A DNA stretch of 64,000 nucleotides from Deltaproteobacteria bacterium (lineage in GTDB: Bacteria; Myxococcota_A; UBA9160; UBA4427): contig JADJOR010000020.1 in the NCBI GenBank assembly GCA_016713665.1, positions 57,854-121,853 of the forward strand, written 5' to 3'. Every line of letters starts with the position of its first letter. Positions within the stretch are counted from its first letter, which is position 1. A program made the translations under genes and the position numbers. Below are positions 25,668 through 34,259 of this stretch, piece after piece. The notes below the pieces were generated by a model. That model did no database searches and was not told where the DNA came from. It saw nothing but the letters and a program-made list of their open reading frames with translations.

Positions 25668-26987
25668 ATGACGCGGGCGAGCTTCCGGACGAACGCAGGC
25701 GGCGAAGCCATCGGGTACGACCCGTTCTCGGCGACGGTGCGCGCGAATCCCTTCCCCTACTACGCGCAGCTGCGCGAGCAGGCGCCGGTCCACCGCCTGC
25801 CCGGCGGCCTCTGGGTCCTCTCGCGCTACGAGGACTGCGCCTTCGCGCTGCGCAATCCCGACCTCTTCTCGTCCTCGGGAACGCGCCTCATGATGATGGG
25901 CGGCCTGCAGGCGGGCATGATGGCCGACATCGAGACGCTCCGCGAAGCGCGGCGCAGGAAGCAGCGCGAGCTCGGGCTGCCGCCCCTGCTCGGGACCGAC
26001 GAGGGCTGGAACGAGAACTCGCTGATCGCCCTCGATCCGCCCGCCCACGAGAAGATCCGCCACATCGTCAACCGCGGCTTCACGCCGCGGCAGATCCAGC
26101 GCCTGGCCCCGCGCGTCCAGGCGATCACCGACCGCACGATCGACCGCATTCTCGCGCGCGGCGACCGCTTCGACCTGACCGCCGACTTCTCCATGCCGAT
26201 CCCGCTCGAGGTCATGGCGGAATTGCTCGGCGTCGACGCGGCGGATGGCGCGAATTTCCGGCGCTGGTCGGAGATGGTGATCCAGGGGATCACGGGGAGC
26301 GTCGCGGTCGAAGGGCCGGATCCGCTGCTGCGGACGCTGCACGAGGTCGCCGAATACTTCCTCGCCGTGATCGAGGATCGAAGGAAGCATCCGAAAGACG
26401 ACCTGATCAGCCTGCTCGTCGCCGCGGAGGAGAGCGAGAGGCTCTCGCCGGTCGAGACCGTCAACTTCGCGATCCTGCTGCTCGCCGCAGGCAACGAGAC
26501 GACGACGCATCTGATCGACAACGCGATCGCGACGATCCTCGATCATCCGGATCAGCTCGCGAGCCTGCGGGCGGATCCGAGCCTCGTCGAGGGCTGGGTC
26601 GAGGAGACGCTGCGCTACGAGGGCCCGGTCCAGCTCGCCTTCCGACAGGCGACCCGCGACGTCGAGCTCCATGGCCACACGATCGCGAAGGGCGACGTCG
26701 TGATCGTGCTCTTCGGCGCGGCCAATCGAGACCCGGCGATGTTCCCCGATCCCGAGCGCTATGACATCCGACGCGACGCCCAGGGCCACATGGGCTTCGG
26801 CTTCGGCGTCCACTTCTGCCTCGGCGCCTCGCTCGCGCGCCTCGAGGCGAACGTCGCCCTCGAGACTTTGCTGCGCAGGCTCCCCGGCCTCGAGCGGACT
26901 CGGGCGACGGTCGACCGCTTCGACTCTTTCCTGGTGCGCGGGCCGACCTGTCTGCCGCTTCGCTACGAGCGGAAGGCGGCGCGCTGA
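25668..26987 (+). CDS. Cytochrome P450 (CYP B)
   Basis: 439 aa from the ATG at 25668 (AGGAGGA upstream). I-helix AGNETT near residue 275, K-helix ExxR in EETLRYEGPVQL, and heme loop FGFGVHFCLGASLARLE with the Cys ligand near 384. An N-terminal insertion (about 65-115, rich in Met, Arg and Glu, LMMMGGLQAGMMADIETL) distinguishes it from CYP A and matches P450s acting on larger lipophilic substrates; that is inference. No redox partner is adjacent. Followed by a hairpin terminator. Confidence 0.93.
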   Translation: MTRASFRTNAGGEAIGYDPFSATVRANPFPYYAQLREQAPVHRLPGGLWVLSRYEDCAFALRNPDLFSSSGTRLMMMGGLQAGMMADIETLREARRRKQRELGLPPLLGTDEGWNENSLIALDPPAHEKIRHIVNRGFTPRQIQRLAPRVQAITDRTIDRILARGDRFDLTADFSMPIPLEVMAELLGVDAADGANFRRWSEMVIQGITGSVAVEGPDPLLRTLHEVAEYFLAVIEDRRKHPKDDLISLLVAAEESERLSPVETVNFAILLLAAGNETTTHLIDNAIATILDHPDQLASLRADPSLVEGWVEETLRYEGPVQLAFRQATRDVELHGHTIAKGDVVIVLFGAANRDPAMFPDPERYDIRRDAQGHMGFGFGVHFCLGASLARLEANVALETLLRRLPGLERTRATVDRFDSFLVRGPTCLPLRYERKAAR

Positions 26988-27034
26988 GGGCGGGCGGGTC
27001 GCCGGGCGATCCGCTCGGCAGTGAGTTCGAGAGA

Positions 27035-27069
27035 GAGCCCGGCGACCCCTCGCGGGAATCGCCGGGCTC
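27035..27069. terminator. Hairpin between converging genes
   Basis: GAGCCCGGCGA (27035-27045) and its exact complement (27059-27069) form an 11-bp stem with a 13-nt loop. It lies between the stop of the P450 gene and the converging small exported-protein gene and probably terminates both. Confidence 0.65.
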
Positions 27070-27085
27070 CTTCGTCCTCGGGGGC

Positions 27086-27499
27086 CTAGCGAGTCGTCGT
27101 CGATCGGTCCTCGAGCGAGCCGATCGGCGTGCCCACCGCCTGTCCCGGAGCAGCCTCGCGCGCTGCGGTCTCGTGGGCGAGGGCCCGCGCTTCGAAGGCG
27201 TAGGCCTGCTCGCGGAGCGCGTTGGCGCGCTAGGCCCGCCGCGTCTGCTGGTGGCGCTGCTGCCCGGCATTGCCCGAGACGTAGAGGAAGGATCGGCCCA
27301 TCCGCTCCTGCTGGTCCGCGTTCGCGCGCGCGAGGGCGGCCCGGGATCGGTAGTAGCGGCCGAGCGCGGCATGCTCGGTCGCGGTCTCGGCGGACTCGGC
27401 GATCAGCGTCTCGAGGGCCTCGGTGTCGGGTGAGGGGCTCGCCGAGGCCGGGGCAGCGAGCAGGATGCCGGCGAGCGCGGTCATGAGAAGTCGTCGCAT
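27086..27499 (-). pseudogene. Small exported protein interrupted by an in-frame TAG
   Basis: The ATG at 27499 (GGAGG upstream) opens a frame with a signal peptide (MRRLLMTALAGILLAAPASA) and a helical Ala/Arg/Gln-rich mature part. After 89 codons a TAG (27230-27232) stops it. The same frame continues for 47 more codons of matching composition, starting RANALREQAYAFEARALAHE and ending at a second TAG at 27086. Composition and helical periodicity carry straight across the stop, so the protein was probably about 137 aa. A CAG-to-TAG change, a base error or a truncated but functional form are all possible. Family unknown. Confidence 0.6.
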
Positions 27500-27721
27500 T
27501 CTGGTGTCCTCCAGGGGAGCCCGGATCCTCGGCGGATGCCTCGGAATCCTGGGTTCGAGGGCTCCGATGACGAGAGGATCGCCACGCCGCCTGCCCGAGG
27601 ACATGAGCACAACTACCCATGTCGCCCCGGAAAGATTGCCCGGATCATCCCCGTGAACCCGACGTCCTGCGTCGGCGTCTCGACGCGGCGGGGATCCGGT
27701 ATGGTCGAAAGAGGAGGGGGC

Positions 27722-28357
27722 ATGGTCACGCGCGTGGCGGTCGTCGACGACCAGACGGTGTTCCGGGAGCTGCTCGTCGAGCTGCTCTCGGTCGATCCCG
27801 CCTACGAAGTCGTCGGGCAATTCGGCTCGGGCGCCGAGGCGATCGCCGCGCTGCCTGCGCTCTCGCCCGATCTGCTCGTGCTCGACGCCGTCCTGCCCGA
27901 TCAGAGCGGCCTCGAGGTCCTGCGCGCCGTCAAGCGGAAGCTCCCGCGCACCGCCGTCCTCCTCGTCACCGCCCACGAGAAGCCCGCGCTCGTGCGCGAG
28001 GCCGTCGAGCAGGGCGCCCGCGGCATCGTGATGAAGGGGACGCCGCTGCAGGCGCTGCGCGAGGCGATGGCGCGGGTCGCCGCCGGGGCGACCTACTTCT
28101 GTCCGAGCACGTCGGCGCTCCTGCGCGACAGTCTCCGCACGCCGCGCAGCGAGAGGCGACTGAGCCCGCGCGAGCGCCAGATCCTGCAGAAGGTCGCGGA
28201 GGGACTGTCGAGCAAGGAGATCGCGCAGGCGCTCGGTCTCGGTGAGAAGACGGTCAGCAACCACCGTGCCCACATCCGCAGCAAGCTCGGCCTGCGCGAC
28301 GTCGCGAGCTTCACGCGCTATGCGATCGAGCACGGCCTGATCGAGCCGCGCTCGTGA
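27722..28357 (+). CDS. NarL/FixJ-type response regulator with LuxR HTH
   Basis: 211 aa. Receiver domain 1-120: acidic pocket VVDDQ, phosphorylation Asp in LLVLDAVLPDQSG (about residue 57), conserved Thr (LLVTAHE) and Lys (IVMKG). Output domain about 145-208: LSPRERQILQKVAEGLSSKE then IGLGEKTVSNHRAHIRSKL, the four-helix LuxR/GerE HTH. The gene overlaps the kinase start by 4 nt (GTGA), so the two form a translationally coupled two-component pair. The ATG at 27722 lies close behind GAGGAGGGGG. Targets unknown. It is divergent from the interrupted small exported gene. Confidence 0.92.
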   Translation: MVTRVAVVDDQTVFRELLVELLSVDPAYEVVGQFGSGAEAIAALPALSPDLLVLDAVLPDQSGLEVLRAVKRKLPRTAVLLVTAHEKPALVREAVEQGARGIVMKGTPLQALREAMARVAAGATYFCPSTSALLRDSLRTPRSERRLSPRERQILQKVAEGLSSKEIAQALGLGEKTVSNHRAHIRSKLGLRDVASFTRYAIEHGLIEPRS

Positions 28358-30322
28358 CGGCGCGCGGCGTGGGGCGGGATCCCGAGCCGGCCGCGTCGAT
28401 TCCGTTCAGACGGATCGCCGACGCGACCTACGACTGGGAGAGCTGGCTCAGCCCGGAGGGGGACCTTCTCTGGGTGAATCCGGCCGTCGAGCGCATCACG
28501 GGCTACGACGTCGCGGAGTCCATCGCGATGGCGCGTTATCCGCTGCCGATGGTGGCGCCCGAGGATCGGATGCGGATCGAGCAGGTCCTGCAGACGGCCC
28601 GCTCGGGCTCCTCGGGCAACGACGTCGAGTTCCGCGTGCTCCGCAAGGACGGCGGACTGCGCTGGGCGGCGATCTCGTGGCAGTCCTTCGGCGACGACAC
28701 GGGCCGGAGCCTCGGCTTCCGCACGAGCATCCGGGACATCCACGAGCGCAAGCTCGCCGAGAAGCGGCTCCACGACGCGCTCGCGATCGCCGAGCAGTCC
28801 GCCGCCGCCCGCCAGGCCTTCCTCGCCAACACGAGCCACGAGCTGCGGACGCCGCTGCAATCCATCCTCGGCTACGCCCAGCTGCTCGCCGCGGGCGAGC
28901 TCGAGGTCGACGAGCGGCGCAAGCTCGACATCATCGTCCAGCAGACCGAGTCGCTGCTCTCGATCGTGAGCAACGTCCTCGAGATGGCCGCGCTCCAGGT
29001 CAAGGCGCCCGAGATCGTCGAGGAGGAGTTCGATCTCCGGCGGAAGGTCGCCGACGTGATCGAGGCGGTGCGTCCGCTGACGACCGGCAAGGCGCTCGCG
29101 CTTCATTTCGAAGTCGCGCCCCGCGCCCCGCGTCCCGCGACGCGTGCGCGGCGATCGGCTCCGCGTCCGCCAGGTTTTGACGAACCTCATCGCCAACGCC
29201 GTCAAGTTCACCGAGCGCGGCTGCGTCGACGTCCGCGTGACCCGGACCGCCGCGGGCCGGATCCGCTTCGTCATCGAGGACACCGGCATCGGCATCGCCC
29301 GCGAAGACCTCGCGCGGCTCTTCCTCCCCTTCGAGCGGGCCGCCGACGCCGCTCGCCGGGGCTACGGCGGGACGGGCCTCGGGCTCTCGATCGCGAAGGC
29401 CCTGACGGACGCGATGGGCGGGACCCTGACCGCGGCCTCTCGCCGCCAGGGCGGATCCCGATTCACCCTCGAGCTCCCGCTCCCCGCGGTCGAGCCCGTC
29501 GAGTCGAGCGGCGTCGCCCCGCCGTCGCCGCACCGCCGCACCCATCGGCCGACGGTGCTCGTCGTCGATGATAGTCCGGTCGGGCGCGAGCTCGTCTGCG
29601 AGATGCTGCGCGGGCTCGGCGCGGAGGTCCGCTCGGCCGCGACCGGCGAGCAGGCCGTCGCCGAAGTCATGGCTGCTCCGCCCGAGCTCGTCCTGATGGA
29701 TCTCCAGATGCCGGATCTCGACGGTGCGACGACGACCCAGCTGATCCGTGCGCAGACGCTCCCCGGCGCGCCCCGACCCCGCATCGTCGCTTTGACGGCG
29801 AACGCGTTCGGACGCGCCCAGGCCCTCGGCTCTTCGGGCGGCATGGATGGCTACCTCGTGAAGCCGGCCCGGATCGCCGATCTGCGCGCGCTGCTCGACC
29901 GGATCGCGGACGAGACCGACGTGGATCGGGTACCGAGCGTCGTGGCCGGGGGGCAGCCCCTGTTCGAGCCGTCGGGTCTCGACGCCGCGGTCGTCCGGGA
30001 TCTGTCTTCGGCGAAGACCCGCGAGGGCCGGTCGCTGCTCGAGGTCGCCGGACTGCGCGTCCTCGAGGACACGCCGGCGTGTCTCGCTCAGATCGACGCC
30101 GCGATCCGCGGGAAGCACCTGCCTCCGGCGGCCCACGTCGCCCATCGCGTCAAGGGCAATTGCCTGATGGTCGGCGCGTCGACCGCGGCCGCCTGCGCGC
30201 AGCGCCTCGACGATGCCCTCGCGCAAGACGACGCGAAGGCGGCGCGTGTCCAGTTTCGTACTCTCTCGCGGGCCTTCGACGAGCTCGAGCGGACGCTTCG
30301 AGCGATGATCGGGATGCGCTGA
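28354..30322 (+). CDS. Hybrid sensor histidine kinase PAS-HisKA-HATPase-REC-Hpt, frameshifted as written
   Basis: Starts at a GTG overlapping the regulator stop. Frame 1 encodes a PAS domain (about residues 25-130) and a HisKA domain with phospho-His in NTSHELRTPLQSIL (about 163). At about 29110-29140 the coding frame moves by one base. Frame 2 (from about 29144) continues with the ATPase N-box NLIANAVKF and G-box GTGLGLSIAK. A receiver with LVLMDLQMPDLDG and a phosphotransfer domain with AHRVKGNCLMVGA follow. Removing one C from a CCCC run in GCGCCCCGCGCCCCGCGTCCC fuses both halves as ...VAPAPRVPRRVRGDRLRVRQ, a normal kinase linker. The complete protein would be about 655 aa. Sequencing error or true mutation cannot be distinguished here. 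Confidence 0.85.
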
Positions 30323-30337
30323 GGGAGTCGAACGAGG

Positions 30338-30985
30338 ATGCAGGATCTGGTTCTCCCCGGGCGCTTCCGCGCGAACCTCGCCCGGCTCGCGGCCCGCGAG
30401 CCCTTTCGTCTTCCCGTCGAAGAGATCCCGCCCGGCTTCCGCAACTCGGCCGTGCTCGTCGCGTTCTGGCCCGAGGAGCGCGACGTCTGCGTCGTGCTGA
30501 CGCGCCGCTCGCCGAAGCTCGCGCAGCATGCGGGGCAGACCGCGTTTCCCGGTGGCCGTCTCGACGCGGACGAGAGCTTTCCCGAAGCAGCGCTGCGCGA
30601 GGCCCAGGAGGAGATCGGTCTCGATCCGCGCGTGGTGGAGATCGTCGGTCCTCTCGACGACGCCTGGAGCGGTGCGGGCCATGTCGTCGTCCCCGTCGTC
30701 GGCTGGCTCGAGCAGGCGCCCGCGCTTCGCGCGAATCCGGCGGAGGTCGCCGAGATCCTCGTCGCCCGCGTCTCCGAGCTCCTTCGCCCCGAGTCGCGGG
30801 GCACGATCGAGGTCGTCCACCGCGGCGTCCACTACCGCAACCCGACGCTCCGCTTTCGAGGTGGCGACGTGAACGGCCTCTCGGCGGATCTCCTGCTCGA
30901 GGCGATCGGCTGGGGCATGGGCGAGCGACCCGATCCCGGGCCGCAGCGGCTGGCGCATCTGCGGACCTATTTCGGGGGCGGTTGA
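30338..30985 (+). CDS. Nudix hydrolase, CoA pyrophosphatase-like
   Basis: 215 aa. The complete Nudix box GGRLDADESFPEAALREAQE (beginning near residue 71 and ending EIGL) fits GX5EX7REUXEEXGU. The preceding SPKLAQHAGQTAFPGG matches the NuCoA element (LxxHxGxxxFPGG) of NudL/YeaB enzymes that cleave CoA and acyl-CoA to phosphopantetheine and 3',5'-ADP. This fits a region rich in CoA genes. It starts 16 bp after the kinase gene and may be co-transcribed with it. Usual length for the family. Confidence 0.9.
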   Translation: MQDLVLPGRFRANLARLAAREPFRLPVEEIPPGFRNSAVLVAFWPEERDVCVVLTRRSPKLAQHAGQTAFPGGRLDADESFPEAALREAQEEIGLDPRVVEIVGPLDDAWSGAGHVVVPVVGWLEQAPALRANPAEVAEILVARVSELLRPESRGTIEVVHRGVHYRNPTLRFRGGDVNGLSADLLLEAIGWGMGERPDPGPQRLAHLRTYFGGG

Positions 30986-31140
30986 GCGAAGAGACGACGA
31001 CGCGAGCGCCCGGATCGCCGCGCGGGGCGCCCGACCCGAGGTCGGCAGACCGGCGTCGCGCGTGCCATCTTCGCGCCGGCGCCCAGGGGAGAGCGGTCAT
31101 CGAACGCGGGCCGTTCCGGACGGGGGTCGAGGAGGTCGCG

Positions 31141-32373
31141 ATGTCGGGTCAGGGTTTGCAGTCCGCGGGACGCAGCGGCGCCGCCGCGCCCGCCTCCGAT
31201 CGGCCGATGAAGTCCGAGGAGCTCGTCGCCGCGGCGAAGCGGATCGCGCCGATCCTGATCGAGGACGCCGAGGCGGGCGAGTTGGCGCGCAGCGTGACGC
31301 CCCGGGTCGTGCGCGCGATGCAGGACGCGGGCGCGTTCCGCATGACGATGCCGAAGGCGCTCGGCGGGATCGAGGCGGATCCGGTGACCCAGTACGAGGT
31401 CATCGAGGCGCTCTCGGTCGCCGATGGCGCGGCGGGCTGGGTCGCGATGATCGGATCGGATGCGGGCTATTTCGCCGGGCGGATCCCCTTCGATCTGGCG
31501 AAGGAGCTCTTCCCGGATCCCGATCTTCTGTCGGCGGGCGTCGCGACGCCGTCGGGGACGGCGGAGCGCGTACCGGGCGGCTATCGCGTGAAGGGGCGCT
31601 GGGCCTTCGCGAGCTGCTGTCGGCATGCGGCCTGGTTCAAGGGGCTGTGCATCGTGACGGAGAACGGGCAGCCTTTGATGGGGCCCGGCGGGCGGCCGCT
31701 CACGCGGACGGCGGTCCTCCCGATGAACGAGGTCGAGGTCGTCGACAACTGGCACGTGACCGGGCTCTGCGGGAGTAGCAGCAACGACATCGCGGTCCAC
31801 GACGTCTTCGTCCCCGAGCGCCGAGCCGTCGGCGACGCGATGAGCGGCGCCGAGGCAGTCGAGCCGCCGGGTCCGCTCTACGTCTACTGGATGATGCTGA
31901 TGTGCAACGTCGCCGGCGTGCCGATGGGGATCGCGCGGCGGGCGATCGACGAGGTCTGCGGCATCGCGAATACGAAGCTCGCCTACGGGACGCGCAATCT
32001 CGTCCGTGACGATCTGCTCGTCCAGGCGCGGATCGGCCGGGCCGAGACCGCCTGGCAGGCCGCGCGCGCCTTCATCGTCGCGACGGTCGACGAGCTCTGG
32101 CAGACACTGCTCGCCGGCAACGAGCTCCCGCTCGAGCTGAAGAGCCGCTTCCGGCAATGCAACCTCCACGGCTTCCACGTGGCGCTCGAGATCACGCAGT
32201 CGATGTACGGCCTCGGCGGATCGACGGCGCTCCACCGCCCGCATCCCCTCGAGCGCGCGCTGCGCGACCAGAGCGTCGCCGCGAACCATCTGCTCGTCCG
32301 CGAGAATGCCTACGCCGAGATCGGGCGCGTCGCCCTCGGCATCGATCCGCAGAGCTTCGTGCTCGCGGGCTGA
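31141..32373 (+). CDS. Acyl-CoA dehydrogenase-like flavoprotein (HpaB/SgcC-like branch)
   Basis: 410 aa from the ATG at 31141 (GAGGAGG upstream). The N-terminal helical domain (about 18-120) has FRMTMPKALGGIEADP and ALSVADGAAGWVAMIGSDAG. The middle beta domain contains RVKGRWAFASCCRHAAWFKG, and the C-terminal helical bundle has YGLGGSTALHRPHPLERALRD. This layout is that of group-D flavin monooxygenases and acyl-CoA dehydrogenase homologues with a type-2 C-terminal domain. No clear catalytic Glu was recognised, so oxygenation or desaturation of a non-CoA substrate is possible. First gene of a three-gene operon with the SnoaL-like and amidohydrolase genes. Confidence 0.8.
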   Translation: MSGQGLQSAGRSGAAAPASDRPMKSEELVAAAKRIAPILIEDAEAGELARSVTPRVVRAMQDAGAFRMTMPKALGGIEADPVTQYEVIEALSVADGAAGWVAMIGSDAGYFAGRIPFDLAKELFPDPDLLSAGVATPSGTAERVPGGYRVKGRWAFASCCRHAAWFKGLCIVTENGQPLMGPGGRPLTRTAVLPMNEVEVVDNWHVTGLCGSSSNDIAVHDVFVPERRAVGDAMSGAEAVEPPGPLYVYWMMLMCNVAGVPMGIARRAIDEVCGIANTKLAYGTRNLVRDDLLVQARIGRAETAWQAARAFIVATVDELWQTLLAGNELPLELKSRFRQCNLHGFHVALEITQSMYGLGGSTALHRPHPLERALRDQSVAANHLLVRENAYAEIGRVALGIDPQSFVLAG

Positions 32374-32386
32374 AGGAGAAACGTTC

Positions 32387-32881
32387 ATGGCCGACGTCGA
32401 GAACCGGATCGCGCGCCTCGAGGCGCGCTTTGCGATCCAGGACGTGATGTACCGCTATGCGGAGTGCGTCGACCTCGCCCGCTTCGGCGAGCTCGGCGAG
32501 CTCTTCCGGCACGGCTCGATCTACGCGGCAGGCGAAGAGCCGATGCGCGGCGCGGAGACGGTCCGCCGCTTCTACGCGGCGACCAACAAGGTCCACGCCG
32601 ACGGGACCCTCCGCACGCGCCATCTCGCGAGCAATCCCATCATCGAGATCGAGCCGGGATGCGCGCGAGCGACGGCCCGATCCTACTTCGTCGTGCTGCA
32701 GGCGACCGACGCCGTGCCGCTCCAGCCGATCGTCGCCGGGCGCTACCACGACCGCTTCCATGTCGTCGACGGCGCGTGGTCTTTCGCGGAGCGGGTCGTC
32801 CTCGTCGATCAGATCGGGAACATGAAGGACCATCTGAGCTTCGACCTCGCCCGCGATCCGATTCCGCGCGTCGGGGATTGA
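32387..32881 (+). CDS. SnoaL-like (NTF2 superfamily) protein
   Basis: 164 aa. AAGGAGA lies 9 bp before the ATG. The start ENRIARLEARFAIQDVMYRY leads into a cone-shaped alpha+beta fold with AECVDLARFGELGELF (Tyr/Asp typical of the SnoaL active-site pocket), and VAGRYHDRFHVVDGAWSF near the end. Family members are dehydratases, isomerases or cyclases, or accessory subunits of ring-hydroxylating enzymes. The position 13 bp after the acyl-CoA-dehydrogenase-like gene and 32 bp before the amidohydrolase gene suggests a common catabolic route. Confidence 0.8.
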   Translation: MADVENRIARLEARFAIQDVMYRYAECVDLARFGELGELFRHGSIYAAGEEPMRGAETVRRFYAATNKVHADGTLRTRHLASNPIIEIEPGCARATARSYFVVLQATDAVPLQPIVAGRYHDRFHVVDGAWSFAERVVLVDQIGNMKDHLSFDLARDPIPRVGD

Positions 32882-32913
32882 GCTCTGCAGAGCGCTTCAA
32901 CCGGAGGTTCGTC

Positions 32914-34110
32914 ATGACCCAGCCCCTCTCCTTCGTCGACGCCGACGGCCACGTCCTCGAACATCCGAGCGCGATGCAGGACTACGCCCCGCGCACGCTG
33001 CGCGAGCGCATCTGGCACATCGAGACCGACGCCGGGGGCGTCGAGTGGTGCGTCTTCGACGGCCGGCGCATGCGCGCGGCGGGGATGTCGATGGCGGGTG
33101 TCGCGGGCATGGGCGCCGAGGCGCGGGCGCGGGCGAGGCGCGGCGAGATCCCGTACACGCAGGTCCGTCCCGCGGCGTGGAATGCCGGGCCTCGGGTCGT
33201 CGACATGGAGAGCGAGGGCATCGCCGTCTCGGTCCTCTATCCGACGCTGCTGCTCGGCATCCAGGCGCTCGCGGACGCCGAGTTCGCGGAGATCCAGTGT
33301 CGCGCCTACAACGATTGGCTCGCCGACCACGTCCGCGAGGTCCCGGGCCGGCTGCACGGCGTCGCGATCGTGCCGCAACAGGACCCCGAGCGGGCCGCGC
33401 GGGAGATCGCGCGCGTGGGCCGGCTGCCCGGCATCGTCGGCGTGCTGCTGCGCCCGAATCCGGTTCTCGACTGGAAGCCGGTGCACCATCCGGCCTACGA
33501 CCCGCTCTGGCGCGCCGCCTCCGATGCGGGCCTCGCCGTCGGCTTCCATCCCTATCAGGCGGCGGATCTGCCGGGCGCGTGCCGCGGGCTGCGACTCGAC
33601 CGTGTCGGCGTCCGAGAGACCGCCGCGATCGACGAGGCCCTCGAGGCGATCGGCGTCGACAACATCTTCTTCAGCCAGGCCGTCGCCAATCCCATCGACA
33701 TGATGAACACCGTCGCGTCGACCGTCGCCGGGGGCGTCTGCGCGCGCTTCCCGGCGCTGCGCCTCGTCTTCCTCGAGGCGAGCGGGGGCTGGATCGTCCC
33801 CTGGCTCGAACGCCTCGATCATCAGGCCGCGCATTTTTCCTGGGACCTGCCGGATCTGAAGCAGGAGCCCTCGGCCTACTTCCGGCGCCAGTGCTGGATC
33901 AGCTTCGATGCCGACGAGTCGACGCTCGCCTTCTCGGCGGCCTCGCCCCTGTGTGGCGCGGATCGGATCGTGTGGGCGTCGGATTATCCGCACGCCGACG
34001 CGGTCTTCCCCGGCGTGACGAAGGCTCTCGAGCAGGGTCTCGCGCCGCTGCATCCCGATCAGCGCCGCGCGATCGCGGGGGGCAACGCGCGGGCGCTCTA
34101 CGGGATCTGA
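32914..34110 (+). CDS. Amidohydrolase 2 family protein (ACMSD-like)
   Basis: 398 aa, GGAGG upstream. The N-terminal VDADGHVLEHP replaces the HxH motif of metal-dependent amidohydrolases with D-x-D-x-H, as in the amidohydrolase_2 (ACMSD/decarboxylase) branch. Other elements are VLYPTLLLG, GFHPYQAADLPG (metal His near residue 212), FLEASGGWIVPWL and the C-terminal WASDYPHADAVFPG with the metal Asp. Members decarboxylate or hydrolyse ring-cleavage products; a similar role would complete the three-gene operon. It ends before a strong terminator. Confidence 0.85.
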   Translation: MTQPLSFVDADGHVLEHPSAMQDYAPRTLRERIWHIETDAGGVEWCVFDGRRMRAAGMSMAGVAGMGAEARARARRGEIPYTQVRPAAWNAGPRVVDMESEGIAVSVLYPTLLLGIQALADAEFAEIQCRAYNDWLADHVREVPGRLHGVAIVPQQDPERAAREIARVGRLPGIVGVLLRPNPVLDWKPVHHPAYDPLWRAASDAGLAVGFHPYQAADLPGACRGLRLDRVGVRETAAIDEALEAIGVDNIFFSQAVANPIDMMNTVASTVAGGVCARFPALRLVFLEASGGWIVPWLERLDHQAAHFSWDLPDLKQEPSAYFRRQCWISFDADESTLAFSAASPLCGADRIVWASDYPHADAVFPGVTKALEQGLAPLHPDQRRAIAGGNARALYGI

Positions 34111-34154
34111 TCCGCCGCCGCCGCTTTGTGGCATGCGGCCCCTGAAGGACGAAG

Positions 34155-34206
34155 AGGCGCCCCATCCCGGCTCGTGGAGCGAGAGGATGGGGCGCCTTCG
34201 TTTTGG
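34155..34206 (+). terminator. Rho-independent terminator
   Basis: A perfect 13-bp stem (AGGCGCCCCATCC, 34155-34167, with its complement 34185-34197), 17-nt loop, followed by TCGTTTTGG. It lies 45 bp after the amidohydrolase stop and 54 bp before the converging FG-GAP gene, so it closes the three-gene operon. Confidence 0.85.
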
Positions 34207-34259
34207 CGACCGGGAGGGCCGCGGCGTTCGGTCCGCGGCCCTCGGTTCGCGAGGGTTGG

